The notes under the pieces are model-generated. The model was not told where the DNA came from, did no database searches, and saw only the letters and a list, made by a program, of their open reading frames with translations. Of a stretch of DNA of 64,000 nt, positions 20,873 to 30,438 are shown one piece after another. Origin of the DNA: an uncultured Aliivibrio sp. (GTDB lineage: Bacteria; Pseudomonadota; Gammaproteobacteria; Enterobacterales; Vibrionaceae); NCBI RefSeq assembly GCF_946479765.1, contig NZ_CAMLHO010000006.1, positions 31,975-95,974 on the forward strand, in the 5' to 3' direction. A program made the position numbers and the translations under genes. Within the stretch, counting starts at the first letter, position 1; each line of letters begins with the position of its first letter.

Positions 20873-22207
20873 TTAATTCGCTTCTAATTGATTTGCTTCA
20901 AGCTGATCTTTTTCTAGTTTAGCTAGTTTTTCAACTCGGATTGTTACCGCACGTTTGTGAGCGTCAAGCCCTTCCGCTTCGGCCATTGTTACTACTGTTG
21001 GTGCTAATCCTTTTAAACCATCTGCTGTCAATTCTTGCACTGTCATACGCTTAGAGAAATCAGCGAGACCAAGACTTGAATAGGTTCTGGTATAACCATA
21101 AGTCGGCAATACATGGTTAGTTCCTGATGCATAATCCCCTGCTGATTCTGGAGAATACTCACCTAAAAAAATAGATCCTGCATTATCTAGCAGTGGTAAT
21201 AATTCACGTGGGTTTTTAGTTTGAACAATTAAGTGCTCAGGACCATAAAAGTTTGAGATTGAAACACATTGCGTCAATGATTCAGCAATAATCAATAAAC
21301 TAGACCCTAGCGCTTGGCGAGCGATATCTGCACGAGTCAGTGTTTTTAATTGCTTTTCGATGGCATCAGCGACTTGATCAGCAATGATTGGTGATGGTGT
21401 AACTAAGATAACTTGTGAATCAGGACCGTGTTCAGCTTGGCTAAGAAGATCTGCCGCAATAAAATCAGGATCTGCCGTTTCATCAGCAATAACCAAGACT
21501 TCAGAAGGTCCCGCTGGCATATCAATAGCAGCACCACGAAAATCATTAGAAACTTGGCGTTTTGCTTCAGTGACATATGCGTTACCAGGGCCAAAGATCT
21601 TATCTACTTTAGAAACCGATTTTGTGCCATATGCCATAGCAGCAATCGCTTGTGCGCCACCAATGTTATACACCTCATCGACTTTACATAGTTTTGCAAC
21701 GTATAAGATCTCATCAGCAATCGGCGGTGGTGAGCAAAGTACCACTTTATGACAACCCGCAATCTGCGCAGGAATACCTAACATTAATACTGTTGAAGGC
21801 AATGGCGCACTGCCACCCGGAATATATAGGCCGACTTTGTTCACTGGCATCGTAATTTGTTCACATACGACACCAGGTTGAGTTTCAACTTTGATTGGCT
21901 GAGGCTTTTGTGCTTTATGGAACTTTGAAATATTACTATAAGCTTGTTGCAGTGCCGCTTTCATCTTTTCAGATAAACGTTCACTCGCCGCGTCAATTTC
22001 TGCTGCTGAAACGCGAATAGAATCAGGTTTAACCCTATCAAACTTTTCAGTCAACGCTAACACGCCAGCATCACCGTCTTGTTTTACGGTATTTATCACA
22101 CTGGTTACAGCGGCCGTTATATTAGCGCCTTCTGTAATAGCTGGACGTTGAAGCACCGTATCTTGTTGTGAGTCGCTTAATGATTGCCAAACTAGGGTTT
22201 TCATCAT
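20873..22207 (-). CDS. hisD: Histidinol dehydrogenase
   Basis: The 444-residue zinc enzyme performs the last two NAD-dependent oxidations of histidine synthesis. Family motifs include [46 protein letters not shown], with a metal-binding Gln and His, and the later [14 protein letters not shown]. The C-terminus ends in a short duplicated [10 protein letters not shown] tail. Two tandem ATG codons precede the coding region, and GGAG overlaps the hisG stop. Confidence 0.95.
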   Translation of the reverse strand: MMKTLVWQSLSDSQQDTVLQRPAITEGANITAAVTSVINTVKQDGDAGVLALTEKFDRVKPDSIRVSAAEIDAASERLSEKMKAALQQAYSNISKFHKAQKPQPIKVETQPGVVCEQITMPVNKVGLYIPGGSAPLPSTVLMLGIPAQIAGCHKVVLCSPPPIADEILYVAKLCKVDEVYNIGGAQAIAAMAYGTKSVSKVDKIFGPGNAYVTEAKRQVSNDFRGAAIDMPAGPSEVLVIADETADPDFIAADLLSQAEHGPDSQVILVTPSPIIADQVADAIEKQLKTLTRADIARQALGSSLLIIAESLTQCVSISNFYGPEHLIVQTKNPRELLPLLDNAGSIFLGEYSPESAGDYASGTNHVLPTYGYTRTYSSLGLADFSKRMTVQELTADGLKGLAPTVVTMAEAEGLDAHKRAVTIRVEKLAKLEKDQLEANQLEAN

Positions 22208-22209
22208 GG

Positions 22210-23106
22210 TTACTCCATCATCTTCTCAATTGGCAAGACAAGAATTGAACTTGCACCCAATGCTTTTAGTTGCTCCATCGTTTCCCAGAATAGATTTTCA
22301 GTACTCACTAGGTGAACAGCTACTTTCGCACCATCACTTGATAGAGGAAGCACGGTTGGATCTTCTGCACCCGGTAGTAGTGATTTAATCGCCTCTAACT
22401 TATCGGTTGGCGCGTGTAGCATGATGTACTTAGATTCTTTCGCTTGGATACAACCTTGCATACGAGTCAGTAATTTATCAATCAAGGCTGCTTTATCCGC
22501 ATCAAACTCACCTTCACGTTGAATTAGCGTTGCTTTAGAGCGGAAGATCACTTCAACTTCTTTTAGGCCATTTGCTTCAAGGGTTGCGCCTGTTGAAACT
22601 AGATCGGCAATTGCATCAGATAGACCCGCTCGTGGAGCAACTTCAACAGAACCATTTAAAATACAAGTTGAGAATGGGATATTTTGCTCATCCATAAAGC
22701 TTTTAAGCAATTGTGGGTAAGTCGTTGCAATGCGTTTACCTGCAAGATCTTGTGGGCCGTTGTAGGTTTCATCTTTATCGATAGCGATAGATAAACGGCA
22801 ACCACCGAAATCTAAACGGCGCAGTGTGGTGAATGCAGAAGCCTCGCCTAATGCTTTACGTTCTAGACGTACTTCTTCTAATTCGTTTTCGCCAATAACA
22901 CCTAAGTCAACCACGCCATCCATGATAAGACTTGGAATATCATCATCACGAACTAATAGCAGATCGATTGGCATGTTTTCAGAATGAACCACTAGACGCT
23001 CACCTGAAATATTAAATTTCATACCACAGCGCTTAAATAGCTCTTGGCACTCTTTAGACAAACGTCCCTTTTTTTGAATCGCGATGCGTAATCGTTGTGC
23101 TGACAT
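22210..23106 (-). CDS. hisG: ATP phosphoribosyltransferase (long form)
   Basis: HisG is the first, histidine-inhibited enzyme of the pathway. The 298-residue length is the long form, with a C-terminal regulatory domain, so no HisZ is needed. It opens [13 protein letters not shown], has [11 protein letters not shown], and the PRPP-binding loop is [15 protein letters not shown] strong AAGGAAGAG stands seven bases before the ATG. It is the first structural gene after the his leader and attenuator. Confidence 0.96.
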   Translation of the reverse strand: MSAQRLRIAIQKKGRLSKECQELFKRCGMKFNISGERLVVHSENMPIDLLLVRDDDIPSLIMDGVVDLGVIGENELEEVRLERKALGEASAFTTLRRLDFGGCRLSIAIDKDETYNGPQDLAGKRIATTYPQLLKSFMDEQNIPFSTCILNGSVEVAPRAGLSDAIADLVSTGATLEANGLKEVEVIFRSKATLIQREGEFDADKAALIDKLLTRMQGCIQAKESKYIMLHAPTDKLEAIKSLLPGAEDPTVLPLSSDGAKVAVHLVSTENLFWETMEQLKALGASSILVLPIEKMME

Positions 23107-23177
23107 AATCTCTTCCTTGTAAAAATGTAATTCTAAATTTGTTGTGGTTATCTGTTACTAATGTTGGTCATAAAACG

Positions 23178-23212
23178 AAAAAACCCTCAGAAGTTTTACC
23201 TTCCGAGGGTTT
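23178..23212 (-). terminator. his attenuator terminator
   Basis: On the minus strand AAACCCTCGGAAG / CTTCTGAGGGTTT (one mismatch) ends in TTTTTTCG. It lies about 70 bases downstream of the His-rich leader peptide and upstream of hisG. GGAAGG segments between the two could form the competing antiterminator. Confidence 0.85.
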
Positions 23213-23276
23213 GAAATTTTATTCATCGGAAGGAAATTCTAGTTGCCTTCCCGGATATGCATATCCTCCCGAAAGA

Positions 23277-23324
23277 CTACTCAGGATGATGGTGGTGATG
23301 AATGTTCAGACCTTGAATACGCAT
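23277..23324 (-). CDS. hisL: his operon leader peptide HisL
   Basis: A 15-codon frame encodes MRIQGLNIHHHHHPE and ends in TAG. The five consecutive His codons are the regulatory stalling signal of histidine attenuation. AAAGG lies ahead of the ATG. It is shorter than the seven-His E. coli leader (16 residues), but position and pattern are the same. Confidence 0.88.
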   Translation of the reverse strand: MRIQGLNIHHHHHPE

Positions 23325-23484
23325 AATTATAAACCTTTAGTAACAAATTGATTTTGTTTTTAACCTTGTAAACACATTAGCAAACTGTGGTTTTATTTCA
23401 ACAAAAAAGATCAATTATTTTAAAGAAAGTTTTGATGTTATGAAAGGTTTAATAAATATACTTATATCTGACTTTTATTCAGAC

Positions 23485-23513
23485 GAAAAAAAACCAGTCA
23501 CAAGGACTGGCTT
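23485..23513 (-). terminator. Terminator after the first porin gene
   Basis: On the minus strand the stem CCAGTC / GACTGG is followed by eight T residues. It lies 30 bases past the porin stop. Confidence 0.85.
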
Positions 23514-23542
23514 AATAATTTGGTTTACTTTAAATCAAGAGA

Positions 23543-24577
23543 TTAGAAGTAGTAGTATGCAGCTGCGAATACGTGAGTTTCTTCTTCATCAAACATTTCT
23601 AGGTCTTGCTTAATATCAATACCCATGTCGATGTTTTTCGCCATTGTGTACATTGCTGCAATATTCACGTAAGAAGTATCAACATCTTGATAATTATTCT
23701 TTTCTGTTGTGTTTGCAGCATAACCCATAGCAAGTCTTAGATCTTCTGATACTGAGTAACCAGCTGATACGTAATAACCAGTCTCTTTCTTATTATCTGC
23801 ATTGTTGCCAGATAGATCATCTGAATCGCCATTTTCGATCCAGAAGTTAGCGCCTAATGTTAGAGCACCTAGAGTTGTATTACCTGTTACAGTCATTACG
23901 TCGTAATCTGCATCATCACGCTTTTCATAACCAGCATAGATATTGAACATCTCTTGCTCAAGACCCACGTAACCACTTAAACCTTTGTCAGACGCTTTAT
24001 GGCTATCTTTCGTTTCAAAGTAAGACACACCGTATGCGAAACCGCTAGTAGAGCCTTCAAATTTTGCAACATTGAATGCATCACCAGCATCACCAACATT
24101 AGCACCAAACTCGTACGTATTATCACCTGCACCGTCAATTGTATCTAACGCTGTATCATTTTCCCAACCAAAAGAAGCGATACCAAAGCCAGTATCAAAA
24201 CCTAACCATGCTTTATCAACATCAGTTGCAGGACCAGACTCAATACCGTTAACCCACCCAGCTGTATTAACATTTGCAGCAACATCATGCTTAGTTGCGT
24301 AGTTCAACATTAGGTCAGTTTCAAAATAACCAACAATGCGGTTGTTACGGTAGTTAACTGCTAGCGTTAGGCCAGTAGCCCAATCATCATAAAATGCTTT
24401 AGAACCTGTGTCGTAATAACCACCAACGCCAACAGAACCAGATACAGAGAACTGGTCTTTGTGCATTGGGTCAAATGCAAACATTGCATCATTTTTGCTG
24501 TTTTGGCTGCTTGTATCAACAGCAAAAGCTGAAGCTGAGATACTTGCGATTGCAAGCGCTAAAAGAGTCTTTTTCAT
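23543..24577 (-). CDS. OmpU-like outer membrane porin (copy 1)
   Basis: Starting at ATG 24577, the protein has 344 residues and a typical signal peptide, MKKTLLALAIASISASAFA, cleaved before VDTSS. The rest alternates amphipathic beta strands with acidic loops and ends in the aromatic YYYF needed for outer-membrane insertion, as in Vibrio OmpU-type trimeric porins. The frame is open 18 codons upstream, but those lie in the 5' leader. The paralogue at 25173-26186 shares most of the sequence, so the pair is a tandem duplication. Long promoter-proximal leader and promoter are described separately. Pore selectivity cannot be read from the sequence. Confidence 0.88.
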   Translation of the reverse strand: MKKTLLALAIASISASAFAVDTSSQNSKNDAMFAFDPMHKDQFSVSGSVGVGGYYDTGSKAFYDDWATGLTLAVNYRNNRIVGYFETDLMLNYATKHDVAANVNTAGWVNGIESGPATDVDKAWLGFDTGFGIASFGWENDTALDTIDGAGDNTYEFGANVGDAGDAFNVAKFEGSTSGFAYGVSYFETKDSHKASDKGLSGYVGLEQEMFNIYAGYEKRDDADYDVMTVTGNTTLGALTLGANFWIENGDSDDLSGNNADNKKETGYYVSAGYSVSEDLRLAMGYAANTTEKNNYQDVDTSYVNIAAMYTMAKNIDMGIDIKQDLEMFDEEETHVFAAAYYYF

Positions 24578-24723
24578 AATAAGTCCACTGCCTTTTCTTA
24601 GAAAGATTGGAAATCCGATTTCCGGTTCCATTATTTTAGAGCGCTACAGCTACATCTAATGTGCGACTTGTTAGCGTCTCTGTTTCTGGACGCTACTTTG
24701 CTAAAGTTTTCTCATTGTGTCAA
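24578..24723 (-). promoter_or_regulatory. Promoter and 5' leader of porin copy 1
   Basis: On the minus strand, TTGACA (24718-24723), 17 bases, then CAAAGTAGC (first six bases at 24695-24700) form a promoter-like arrangement. About 110 transcribed bases follow before the ATG. The last 65 of these are nearly the same as in the second porin gene and contain a small hairpin GGAACCGGAAATCGGATTTCC-like stem just upstream of the ribosome-binding region AAGGCAGTGG. Such a conserved leader is a plausible small-RNA or Hfq target, which is inference. Confidence 0.6.
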
Positions 24724-25124
24724 CGCGCAAAGTCAAGGAAAGTAAAAATTAATAAAGAGTTGCAATACATACACTTAATGCCAAGTATATAGAAGTGTGA
24801 CCTACTTCAAATCATAAAATATAAATTTATATAAATTACCGTAACGCATTACCCACACAGAAAGCGCATAACTCACTAATAAATTAGGGTTAATAATATA
24901 AATATACCTAAATTACCGATATTTTAGCGGTAAGAGCGCTTAATGTTTATAAATAGAAATATAGATAGAAATACAAGCAAAAAAAATGTCATCCTGAGTG
25001 AATTATTTTCCAAATATCAGAACGACAATACAGTTTTTGTAAGAAAGGATAAAAATTAATTGTGATCTATGATCCACTTTATAACCTATTTAAAGCATCC
25101 ATAAACGCCTCACTTAAAAAAGAA
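24724..25124. other. Gene-free stretch between the two porins
   Basis: AT-rich sequence upstream of porin copy 1. I see no convincing gene. A short open frame starting near 25062 runs antisense into the second porin gene and its terminator and is not credible. The stretch may hold binding sites for porin regulators, but I recognise none with confidence. Confidence 0.5.
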
Positions 25125-25152
25125 CAAAAAAAACTGACCATTAGGTCAGCTT
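25125..25152 (-). terminator. Terminator after the second porin gene
   Basis: On the minus strand GCTGACC / GGTCAGT is followed by seven T residues. It is 21 bases past the stop codon. Confidence 0.85.
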
Positions 25153-25172
25153 TAATATCTATAATATTAGAA

Positions 25173-26186
25173 CTAGAAGTAATAATAGCCAGCTGCAAAC
25201 ACGTAAGTTTCTTCGTCAGCAGCACCGGCATCAAGATCTTGACGAATATCAACACCCATATCCATATTACTAGCTAACGTGTACATTGCTGCAACGTTCA
25301 TGTAAGAGTAATCAGTCTCTACGTTTGAAATATCTTTAGTATTAGCGGCATAACCAGCCGCTAATGTTAGGTCTTCACTTAACGTATAACCAGCAGATAA
25401 ATAATAACCAGTATTTTCTTTATTTGTAATATTCTTACCAGTTAAATCTTTAGCATCGCCATCTTCAATCCAGAAGTTTGCACCTAACTTAACAACACCA
25501 AGATTAACATTACCAGTAACAGTAATTACATCATATTCAGCTTCATCACGTGTTTCATAACCAGCATAAACATTAAAAATTTCTTGTTCAATACCAACGT
25601 AACCATTCACACCTTTATCGGCAGTAACATGGATATCACCAGTTTCAAAGTAAGAAACACCGTAAGCAAAACCGCTTGTTGAACCTTGGAATTTTACAAC
25701 ATTAAAACCATCAGATGCGTCACCAGCAGAGGCACCGAACTCGTATGTATTATCACCAGCACCATCAATAGCATCAAGAGCGGTATCATTTTCCCAACCA
25801 AAAGATGCAATACCAAAACCAGTATCAAAACCTAACCATGCTTTATCTACATCAGTAGCAAATTCAGATCCTTTATTTAAAACAGGTGATGTTTTACTGT
25901 CAGTTGTATAATTCAGCATAAAATCAGTTTCAAAATAACCAATAATACGATTGTTACGGTAATTAACTGCAAGAGTTAAACCAGTAGCCCAGTCGTCATA
26001 AAGTGCTTTAGATTTTGTATCGTAATAACCACCAACACCTACAGAACCTGACACAGAAAACTGATCTTTATGCATAGAATCAAATGCAAACATTTCATCA
26101 TTCTTACTGTTTTGGCTACTTGTATCAACAGCAAAAGCTGAAGTTGAGATACTTGCGATTGCTAGAGCTACTAGAGTCTTTTTCAT
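25173..26186 (-). CDS. OmpU-like outer membrane porin (copy 2)
   Basis: The 337-residue paralogue of the neighbouring porin has signal peptide MKKTLVALAIASISTSAFA and then the same VDTSSQNSKND start of the mature protein and the same final YYYF. Most differences from copy 1 cluster in loops, for example the region after TDFMLNYTT and the C-terminal third, and copy 2 lacks several residues there. Both copies have their own promoter and terminator, so they can be regulated separately. Codon use looks slightly more AT-rich than in copy 1. Confidence 0.88.
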   Translation of the reverse strand: MKKTLVALAIASISTSAFAVDTSSQNSKNDEMFAFDSMHKDQFSVSGSVGVGGYYDTKSKALYDDWATGLTLAVNYRNNRIIGYFETDFMLNYTTDSKTSPVLNKGSEFATDVDKAWLGFDTGFGIASFGWENDTALDAIDGAGDNTYEFGASAGDASDGFNVVKFQGSTSGFAYGVSYFETGDIHVTADKGVNGYVGIEQEIFNVYAGYETRDEAEYDVITVTGNVNLGVVKLGANFWIEDGDAKDLTGKNITNKENTGYYLSAGYTLSEDLTLAAGYAANTKDISNVETDYSYMNVAAMYTLASNMDMGVDIRQDLDAGAADEETYVFAAGYYYF

Positions 26187-26345
26187 AATAATCCACTGCC
26201 TTTTCTTAAAAGATTTGGAAATCCGTTTTCCGGTTCCATGTATTTATGTGATTTTATTCTGCACCGACCAACACATCTAACTGTGTGATTAATCAGAGAT
26301 TCTGAATTCGAAAGCTACTTTGCAAAATCTTAGCTCACATGTCAA
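26187..26345 (-). promoter_or_regulatory. Promoter and 5' leader of porin copy 2
   Basis: TTGACA (26340-26345), a 17-base spacer and CAAAGTAGC (first six bases at 26317-26322) repeat the arrangement found before copy 1. About 120 bases of leader follow. The last 60 or so share the GGAACCGGAAAACGGATTTC hairpin and the AAGAAAAGGCAGTGG ribosome-binding region with copy 1. Confidence 0.6.
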
Positions 26346-26676
26346 CGAAAGGTAAAAAAACAACAAAAAATACAAACCAATAAAAAACAATAACTTAAAT
26401 ATAAGCGATCTAGTTTCCGACACGGCGCACACATCAAAATTAAATTGAATGTAAATATTTATTTCTCACCATAAAAGAATTTAAATCCAAAAAAAACAGT
26501 AAAACATAGTAACCACCAGCATAAAATACCAAAATAAGAACGAAAAATAGAAATTAACGCAATCTAAAAATTAACATTTAGACTATTCACATTAGTTCAT
26601 CTTGTTTTCGTGACGTGTATCTCGATTTAAAAACATAAGAATCTATTCTTTGCAGGAGATCACATTCAAGAGTGCG
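26346..26676. other. Gene-free stretch between porin copy 2 and dinG
   Basis: Very AT-rich intergenic DNA between divergent genes. No coding signal or strong hairpin was recognised. It holds many short A/T tracts, and it is likely to carry upstream regulatory sites for the porin. Confidence 0.5.
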
Positions 26677-26685
26677 TGTTACAAT
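26677..26685 (+). promoter_or_regulatory. Extended -10 promoter element of dinG
   Basis: TGTTACAAT (26677-26685) is an extended -10 (TGN plus TACAAT) lying about 28 bases before ATG 26713. It would place the transcript start after the alternative upstream start codon, supporting ATG 26713. I saw no LexA-type CTGT-N8-ACAG box nearby. Confidence 0.45.
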
Positions 26686-26712
26686 GGTTTTTTATCTTCA
26701 CTAGAGCTCATC

Positions 26713-28797
26713 ATGCTGAACAAAGCGGTTACTGATTGCATTCGCGAAAGCTATAAAACACTACAAGATCAACTTCCAGGCTTTATACCTCGCCGTGCCC
26801 AGAACTATTTAGTAGCAGAAATCGCTAAATCACTCGCAGGTGAATACAGTGAGACGCATCGCATGATTGTGGCAGAGGCAGGTACTGGTATTGGTAAATC
26901 CTTAGCTTATCTACTAAGTGTGATTCCTTTTGCTAAGTTAAATAATAAGAAAGTCGTCATTTCGACAGCAACGGTTGCACTGCAAGAACAGTTAGCACTT
27001 AAAGACTTACCTTTTTATCGTCGTATTTCACCGCTTCCGTTCTCTTTTATCATTGCTAAAGGTCGTCAACGCTATTGTTGCAGCCATAAATTGGCTCTAT
27101 TAGTTGAAACCAATCATGAAGAAGATAAACAAGCGGCTTTATTTACAGAAAAACCTAAAAAGAAAGATTTAGATCTTTTGAGAAGAATGCATAAGGCGCT
27201 TACTGAAGGGAAATGGGATGGCGATAGCGACAGTTGGCCAACCACTATTCCCTCATCTATATGGCAAACTATTGTCTCAGATAAGTATAGTTGTCATAAC
27301 GGATTACCAATGCATCGTGACTGCCCATTCCAAAAAGCGCGTGAGCATCTAGACAAAGCCGATGTAGTCATAGCAAATCACAGTCTTGTTATGGCTGATA
27401 TTGATTTAGGTGGTGGCGTAGTTCTCTCAGAACCGGAACAAACTATCTATATATTCGATGAAGCACATCACTTACCTAATGTGGCTCGTGAGCATTCTTC
27501 GGCTGCAGCAAACTTAAAAGGAACAGCAACATGGTTAGAGTCATTAAATAAATCCGTCAGCAAATTTTGCAATCTAGCCGATCAAAAGCGAGTTAACCGT
27601 TTTCAAAATACCTTGCATGAAAACATACAAGAGTTAATTCCCTCTCTTAATCAGTTAAGTAAGCAATTTGACCCAAGTCTATTTAACGATGATGGCATTT
27701 ACCGTTTTGAACATGGCGAAATACCAACTTGGCTTGCAGAACAAGCGAAAGATTTAAAAGAACTCTCTACCAAAGCGAATCAAGCCTTAGCTAAAATCAG
27801 TGATTTAATCTCTGAGCGTATGAAGGATGGAGAGCTAGCACCAAGAATGGCAGAGCCTGTACTCGCAGAAACCGGGTTTTATTTACAGCGATTAGAGAAT
27901 CTAGCCCAAGTTTGGTTCTTAATGGCAAAACCAAATAGTGACAAAGGTGCTCCACTCGCTCGTTGGTTAGAAAAAAGTAAAGACAGAGAAAGTGACATTG
28001 TCATTAATGTCTCTCCGCTAGAAGTGGGTTGGCAATTAGACCAAAACCTTTGGAGTCGTGCTGCTGGTGCCGTTATTGTTTCTGCAACTATGCGCGCGCT
28101 TAATAGTTATTCATTCTTTTGTAAGCAAGCGGGTATTTCAGAGAAACCTGAGGATGGCGTTCGTTTTCTTTCTTTGGCTTCGCCATTTAATTATCAAGAA
28201 AATGCACAATTGGTTATTCCAAAATTACCAATTGAGCCATCAGCACCTGGCTTTACTGATCTATTAATCGAAGAGTTGCCTTTCTACCTTGCTGATCAAA
28301 CCTCAAGCTTGGTTTTGTTCTCCTCATATTGGCAAATGAACAAAGTAGCAGAAGGCATTGAAAAAATAGCAGCAAAACACGGTTGGAGCTTATTAATACA
28401 AGGGCAAGAGTCTCGACAAGAGATCTTGAAAAAACATAAGAAACTTTGTGAAACGAATAAAATCAGTATTTTATTTGGTACAGGAAGTTTTTCTGAAGGG
28501 TTAGATTTACCAGGAAATTTGCTCACAAACCTAATAATAACCAAGATACCATTTGGTGTTCCTACATCACCCGTGGAAGAAGCACACTCAGAATACATTG
28601 AAAGCCGAGGTGGTAATCCATTTATGCAGATCAGTGTTCCAGAAGCGAGTAAAAAATTGATTCAATCTGTAGGTCGATTACTGCGTAAAGAAGAAGATTC
28701 TGGTAGAGTTGTGCTGCTTGACCGCCGCGTTATAACTAAACGTTATGGGAAAGCGCTTTTGGATGCATTACCTCCTTTTAAGAGGGTGATAGAGTAA
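26713..28797 (+). CDS. dinG: ATP-dependent DNA helicase DinG
   Basis: The 694-residue XPD-like superfamily 2 helicase is close to the 716 of E. coli DinG. ATG 26713 aligns with the E. coli start; the frame is open to 26650. The Walker A motif is AEAGTGIGKS (residues 55-63), the DEAH box is IFDEAHHLPN, and the C-terminal helicase motif is QSVGRLLRKEEDSG. DinG unwinds 5' to 3' and resolves R-loops and G-quadruplexes. The iron-sulfur ligand candidates are Cys122 or Cys123, Cys194 and Cys204. I see just one further Cys than three, and the spacing differs from E. coli. Confidence 0.92.
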   Translation: MLNKAVTDCIRESYKTLQDQLPGFIPRRAQNYLVAEIAKSLAGEYSETHRMIVAEAGTGIGKSLAYLLSVIPFAKLNNKKVVISTATVALQEQLALKDLPFYRRISPLPFSFIIAKGRQRYCCSHKLALLVETNHEEDKQAALFTEKPKKKDLDLLRRMHKALTEGKWDGDSDSWPTTIPSSIWQTIVSDKYSCHNGLPMHRDCPFQKAREHLDKADVVIANHSLVMADIDLGGGVVLSEPEQTIYIFDEAHHLPNVAREHSSAAANLKGTATWLESLNKSVSKFCNLADQKRVNRFQNTLHENIQELIPSLNQLSKQFDPSLFNDDGIYRFEHGEIPTWLAEQAKDLKELSTKANQALAKISDLISERMKDGELAPRMAEPVLAETGFYLQRLENLAQVWFLMAKPNSDKGAPLARWLEKSKDRESDIVINVSPLEVGWQLDQNLWSRAAGAVIVSATMRALNSYSFFCKQAGISEKPEDGVRFLSLASPFNYQENAQLVIPKLPIEPSAPGFTDLLIEELPFYLADQTSSLVLFSSYWQMNKVAEGIEKIAAKHGWSLLIQGQESRQEILKKHKKLCETNKISILFGTGSFSEGLDLPGNLLTNLIITKIPFGVPTSPVEEAHSEYIESRGGNPFMQISVPEASKKLIQSVGRLLRKEEDSGRVVLLDRRVITKRYGKALLDALPPFKRVIE

Positions 28798-28868
28798 GCC
28801 TACATTGTTTTGATTAACTGTCGCCACAGTGCGATTCTACCTATACTAATAATTAAATAAGAGCCTAT

Positions 28869-29639
28869 ATGGAATTTCTTGAACCAGGTACCCTACTCAT
28901 TTTAGGGTTGGTTGCTTTTATCGCTGGATTTATTGACGCAGTTGCTGGCGGCGGAGGTATGTTAACTGTACCTGCTCTGCTTTCTATTGGCTTACCACCA
29001 CACATGGTTCTTGGAACTAATAAGTTAGCAGCAACGTTCGCCTCATCAACCGCTGCCTTAACTTATTATAAGAAAAAGCTGTTTGATCCCAACTTTTGGA
29101 AAACATCATTCATCGCCACCTTATTTGGCGCAACTTGCGGCACCTTATTAGTCAGCTATATTTCAACAGAATGGCTTGAGAAAGGATTGCCACTCGTTAT
29201 CCTTTGTGCCGCTATATATACCATTTGGCCAAAACGAGTTACCGCCGAGCAAAATGAACTACCAAAACAAACACCAAAGCTAAAAAAACAGCAGATTATT
29301 CAAGGTTTATCTCTTGGCTTTTATGATGGTGTGGCAGGCCCAGGAACTGGTGCTTTTTGGACAGTCAGCAGCATGGCAATGTACCGTTTAAATATTCTAT
29401 TGGCTTCTGGTTTAGCCAAAGCGATGAACTTTACCAGTAACATTACCGCTCTAATCACCTTTGCCTTTTTAGGTCATATCAACTGGGCTCTTGGGTTAAC
29501 AATGGGAGTATGCTTGATGGTTGGTGCTTTTATTGGCGCTCACTCTGCGATTCGATTTGGCTCTAAGTTTATCCGTCCAGTGTTTGTCACTGTGGTGTGT
29601 ATTTTAGCCGTTAAGCTCGCCTTCGATGCTTGGTTTTAA
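28869..29639 (+). CDS. TSUP-family permease (TauE/SafE, YfcA-like)
   Basis: This 256-residue membrane protein has about eight hydrophobic segments. It shows the two internal repeats of TSUP transporters: AGFIDAVAGGGGMLTVPALL with GTNKLAA early on, and YDGVAGPGTGAFW with GLAKAMNFTSN in the second half. The family exports or imports small anions such as sulfite and other organosulfur compounds; the substrate is unknown. It stands between dinG and priC. Confidence 0.85.
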   Translation: MEFLEPGTLLILGLVAFIAGFIDAVAGGGGMLTVPALLSIGLPPHMVLGTNKLAATFASSTAALTYYKKKLFDPNFWKTSFIATLFGATCGTLLVSYISTEWLEKGLPLVILCAAIYTIWPKRVTAEQNELPKQTPKLKKQQIIQGLSLGFYDGVAGPGTGAFWTVSSMAMYRLNILLASGLAKAMNFTSNITALITFAFLGHINWALGLTMGVCLMVGAFIGAHSAIRFGSKFIRPVFVTVVCILAVKLAFDAWF

Positions 29640-29652
29640 ATAAGAGATTACT

Positions 29653-30204
29653 ATGACTAATTTTAGCTCCATTGAAATCATGCTTGAACAGTTAAGTAAA
29701 ACAGCAGCCGAAATTGATAGTCGCCGAGGAGAGCAACGTTTACCTCTCTTTGATGAACGACTATTTGGCTGCCGTAGCCGCTATCTTATTCCTTGTATAA
29801 ATGAAACCAAATCAACACTAGGCTCTATTCAACGCGAAGAAAAAGCGGGACTACTTACCAGCCAACGTGCTGAGTATTTAACTCAAATGCTAGTCGCTCA
29901 AATAGAAGCAGTTCAACGTGAAGTTGCTACTCAACGAATTCGTTCCAATGAACCTCGTCCAAAAGGCAGTTACAGAAAGCCAATCAGTGATATGTACCAA
30001 GATTTGGCTCAACATCAAGAATGGGAACGCCGACTAGGCCAAATGGTTCGAGAACAAGAACACGCTGTTAATAATTGTCACTCTTTCACTCAACAGCAAG
30101 GTTTACAAAAGACACTGCTTACTACCGAAAAACGCTTACAACGCTGTAAAGACGCCATGAAACGTTTAGAGCAACAAATTACTTATAGAGAACAAAATGA
30201 CTAA
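29653..30204 (+). CDS. priC: Primosomal replication protein PriC
   Basis: The protein has 183 residues, mostly helical and basic, and matches E. coli PriC along its length: LFDERLFGCRSRYL near residue 35, the EAVQREVATQ helix, and QEWERRLGQMVREQE. PriC helps reload DnaB helicase at stalled replication forks. It overlaps rsmS by eight bases, and the same priC-ybaM pair is found in E. coli, which supports the call. Confidence 0.88.
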   Translation: MTNFSSIEIMLEQLSKTAAEIDSRRGEQRLPLFDERLFGCRSRYLIPCINETKSTLGSIQREEKAGLLTSQRAEYLTQMLVAQIEAVQREVATQRIRSNEPRPKGSYRKPISDMYQDLAQHQEWERRLGQMVREQEHAVNNCHSFTQQQGLQKTLLTTEKRLQRCKDAMKRLEQQITYREQND

Positions 30205-30400
30205 AGACATTAACGCAATAGAAACAACAAACCCAACCATTGAAGTAAATCAATCTACTACGCCAAGTCCTTTAGACAACGCACCAAGTGAGATTAAACT
30301 TGCTGTTGATTTGATTTATTTATTAGAAAGCAGTGATATTGAGAAAGAAACTGCAATCAAAGCTCTTGAAATTGTTCTTAATGACTATAAGAATAAATAA
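30197..30400 (+). CDS. rsmS: RsmS/YbaM-family small regulatory protein
   Basis: The 67-residue protein has a variable N-terminus and then the conserved core APSEIKLAVDLIYLLESSDI followed by KALEIVLNDYK, which lines up with the 53-residue E. coli YbaM. In Pectobacterium the homologue RsmS modulates secondary metabolism and virulence; no mechanism is known. It overlaps the end of priC, as does its E. coli counterpart's neighbour. Confidence 0.8.
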   Translation: MTKDINAIETTNPTIEVNQSTTPSPLDNAPSEIKLAVDLIYLLESSDIEKETAIKALEIVLNDYKNK

Positions 30401-30438
30401 GACAAAAAATAAACGGGCAGTAAAGTGCTCAATAAACG

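Noticed and set aside
25062..25277. Small plus-strand gene between the porins
   Set aside because: It runs over the porin copy 2 terminator and antisense to its conserved 3' end; no family resemblance.
26650..26712. Longer DinG starting at 26650
   Set aside because: The extension lies across the likely promoter, and the homologous N-terminus begins at 26713.
26580..26712. LexA box for dinG
   Set aside because: No CTGT-N8-ACAG type site was found upstream, so SOS control cannot be claimed.
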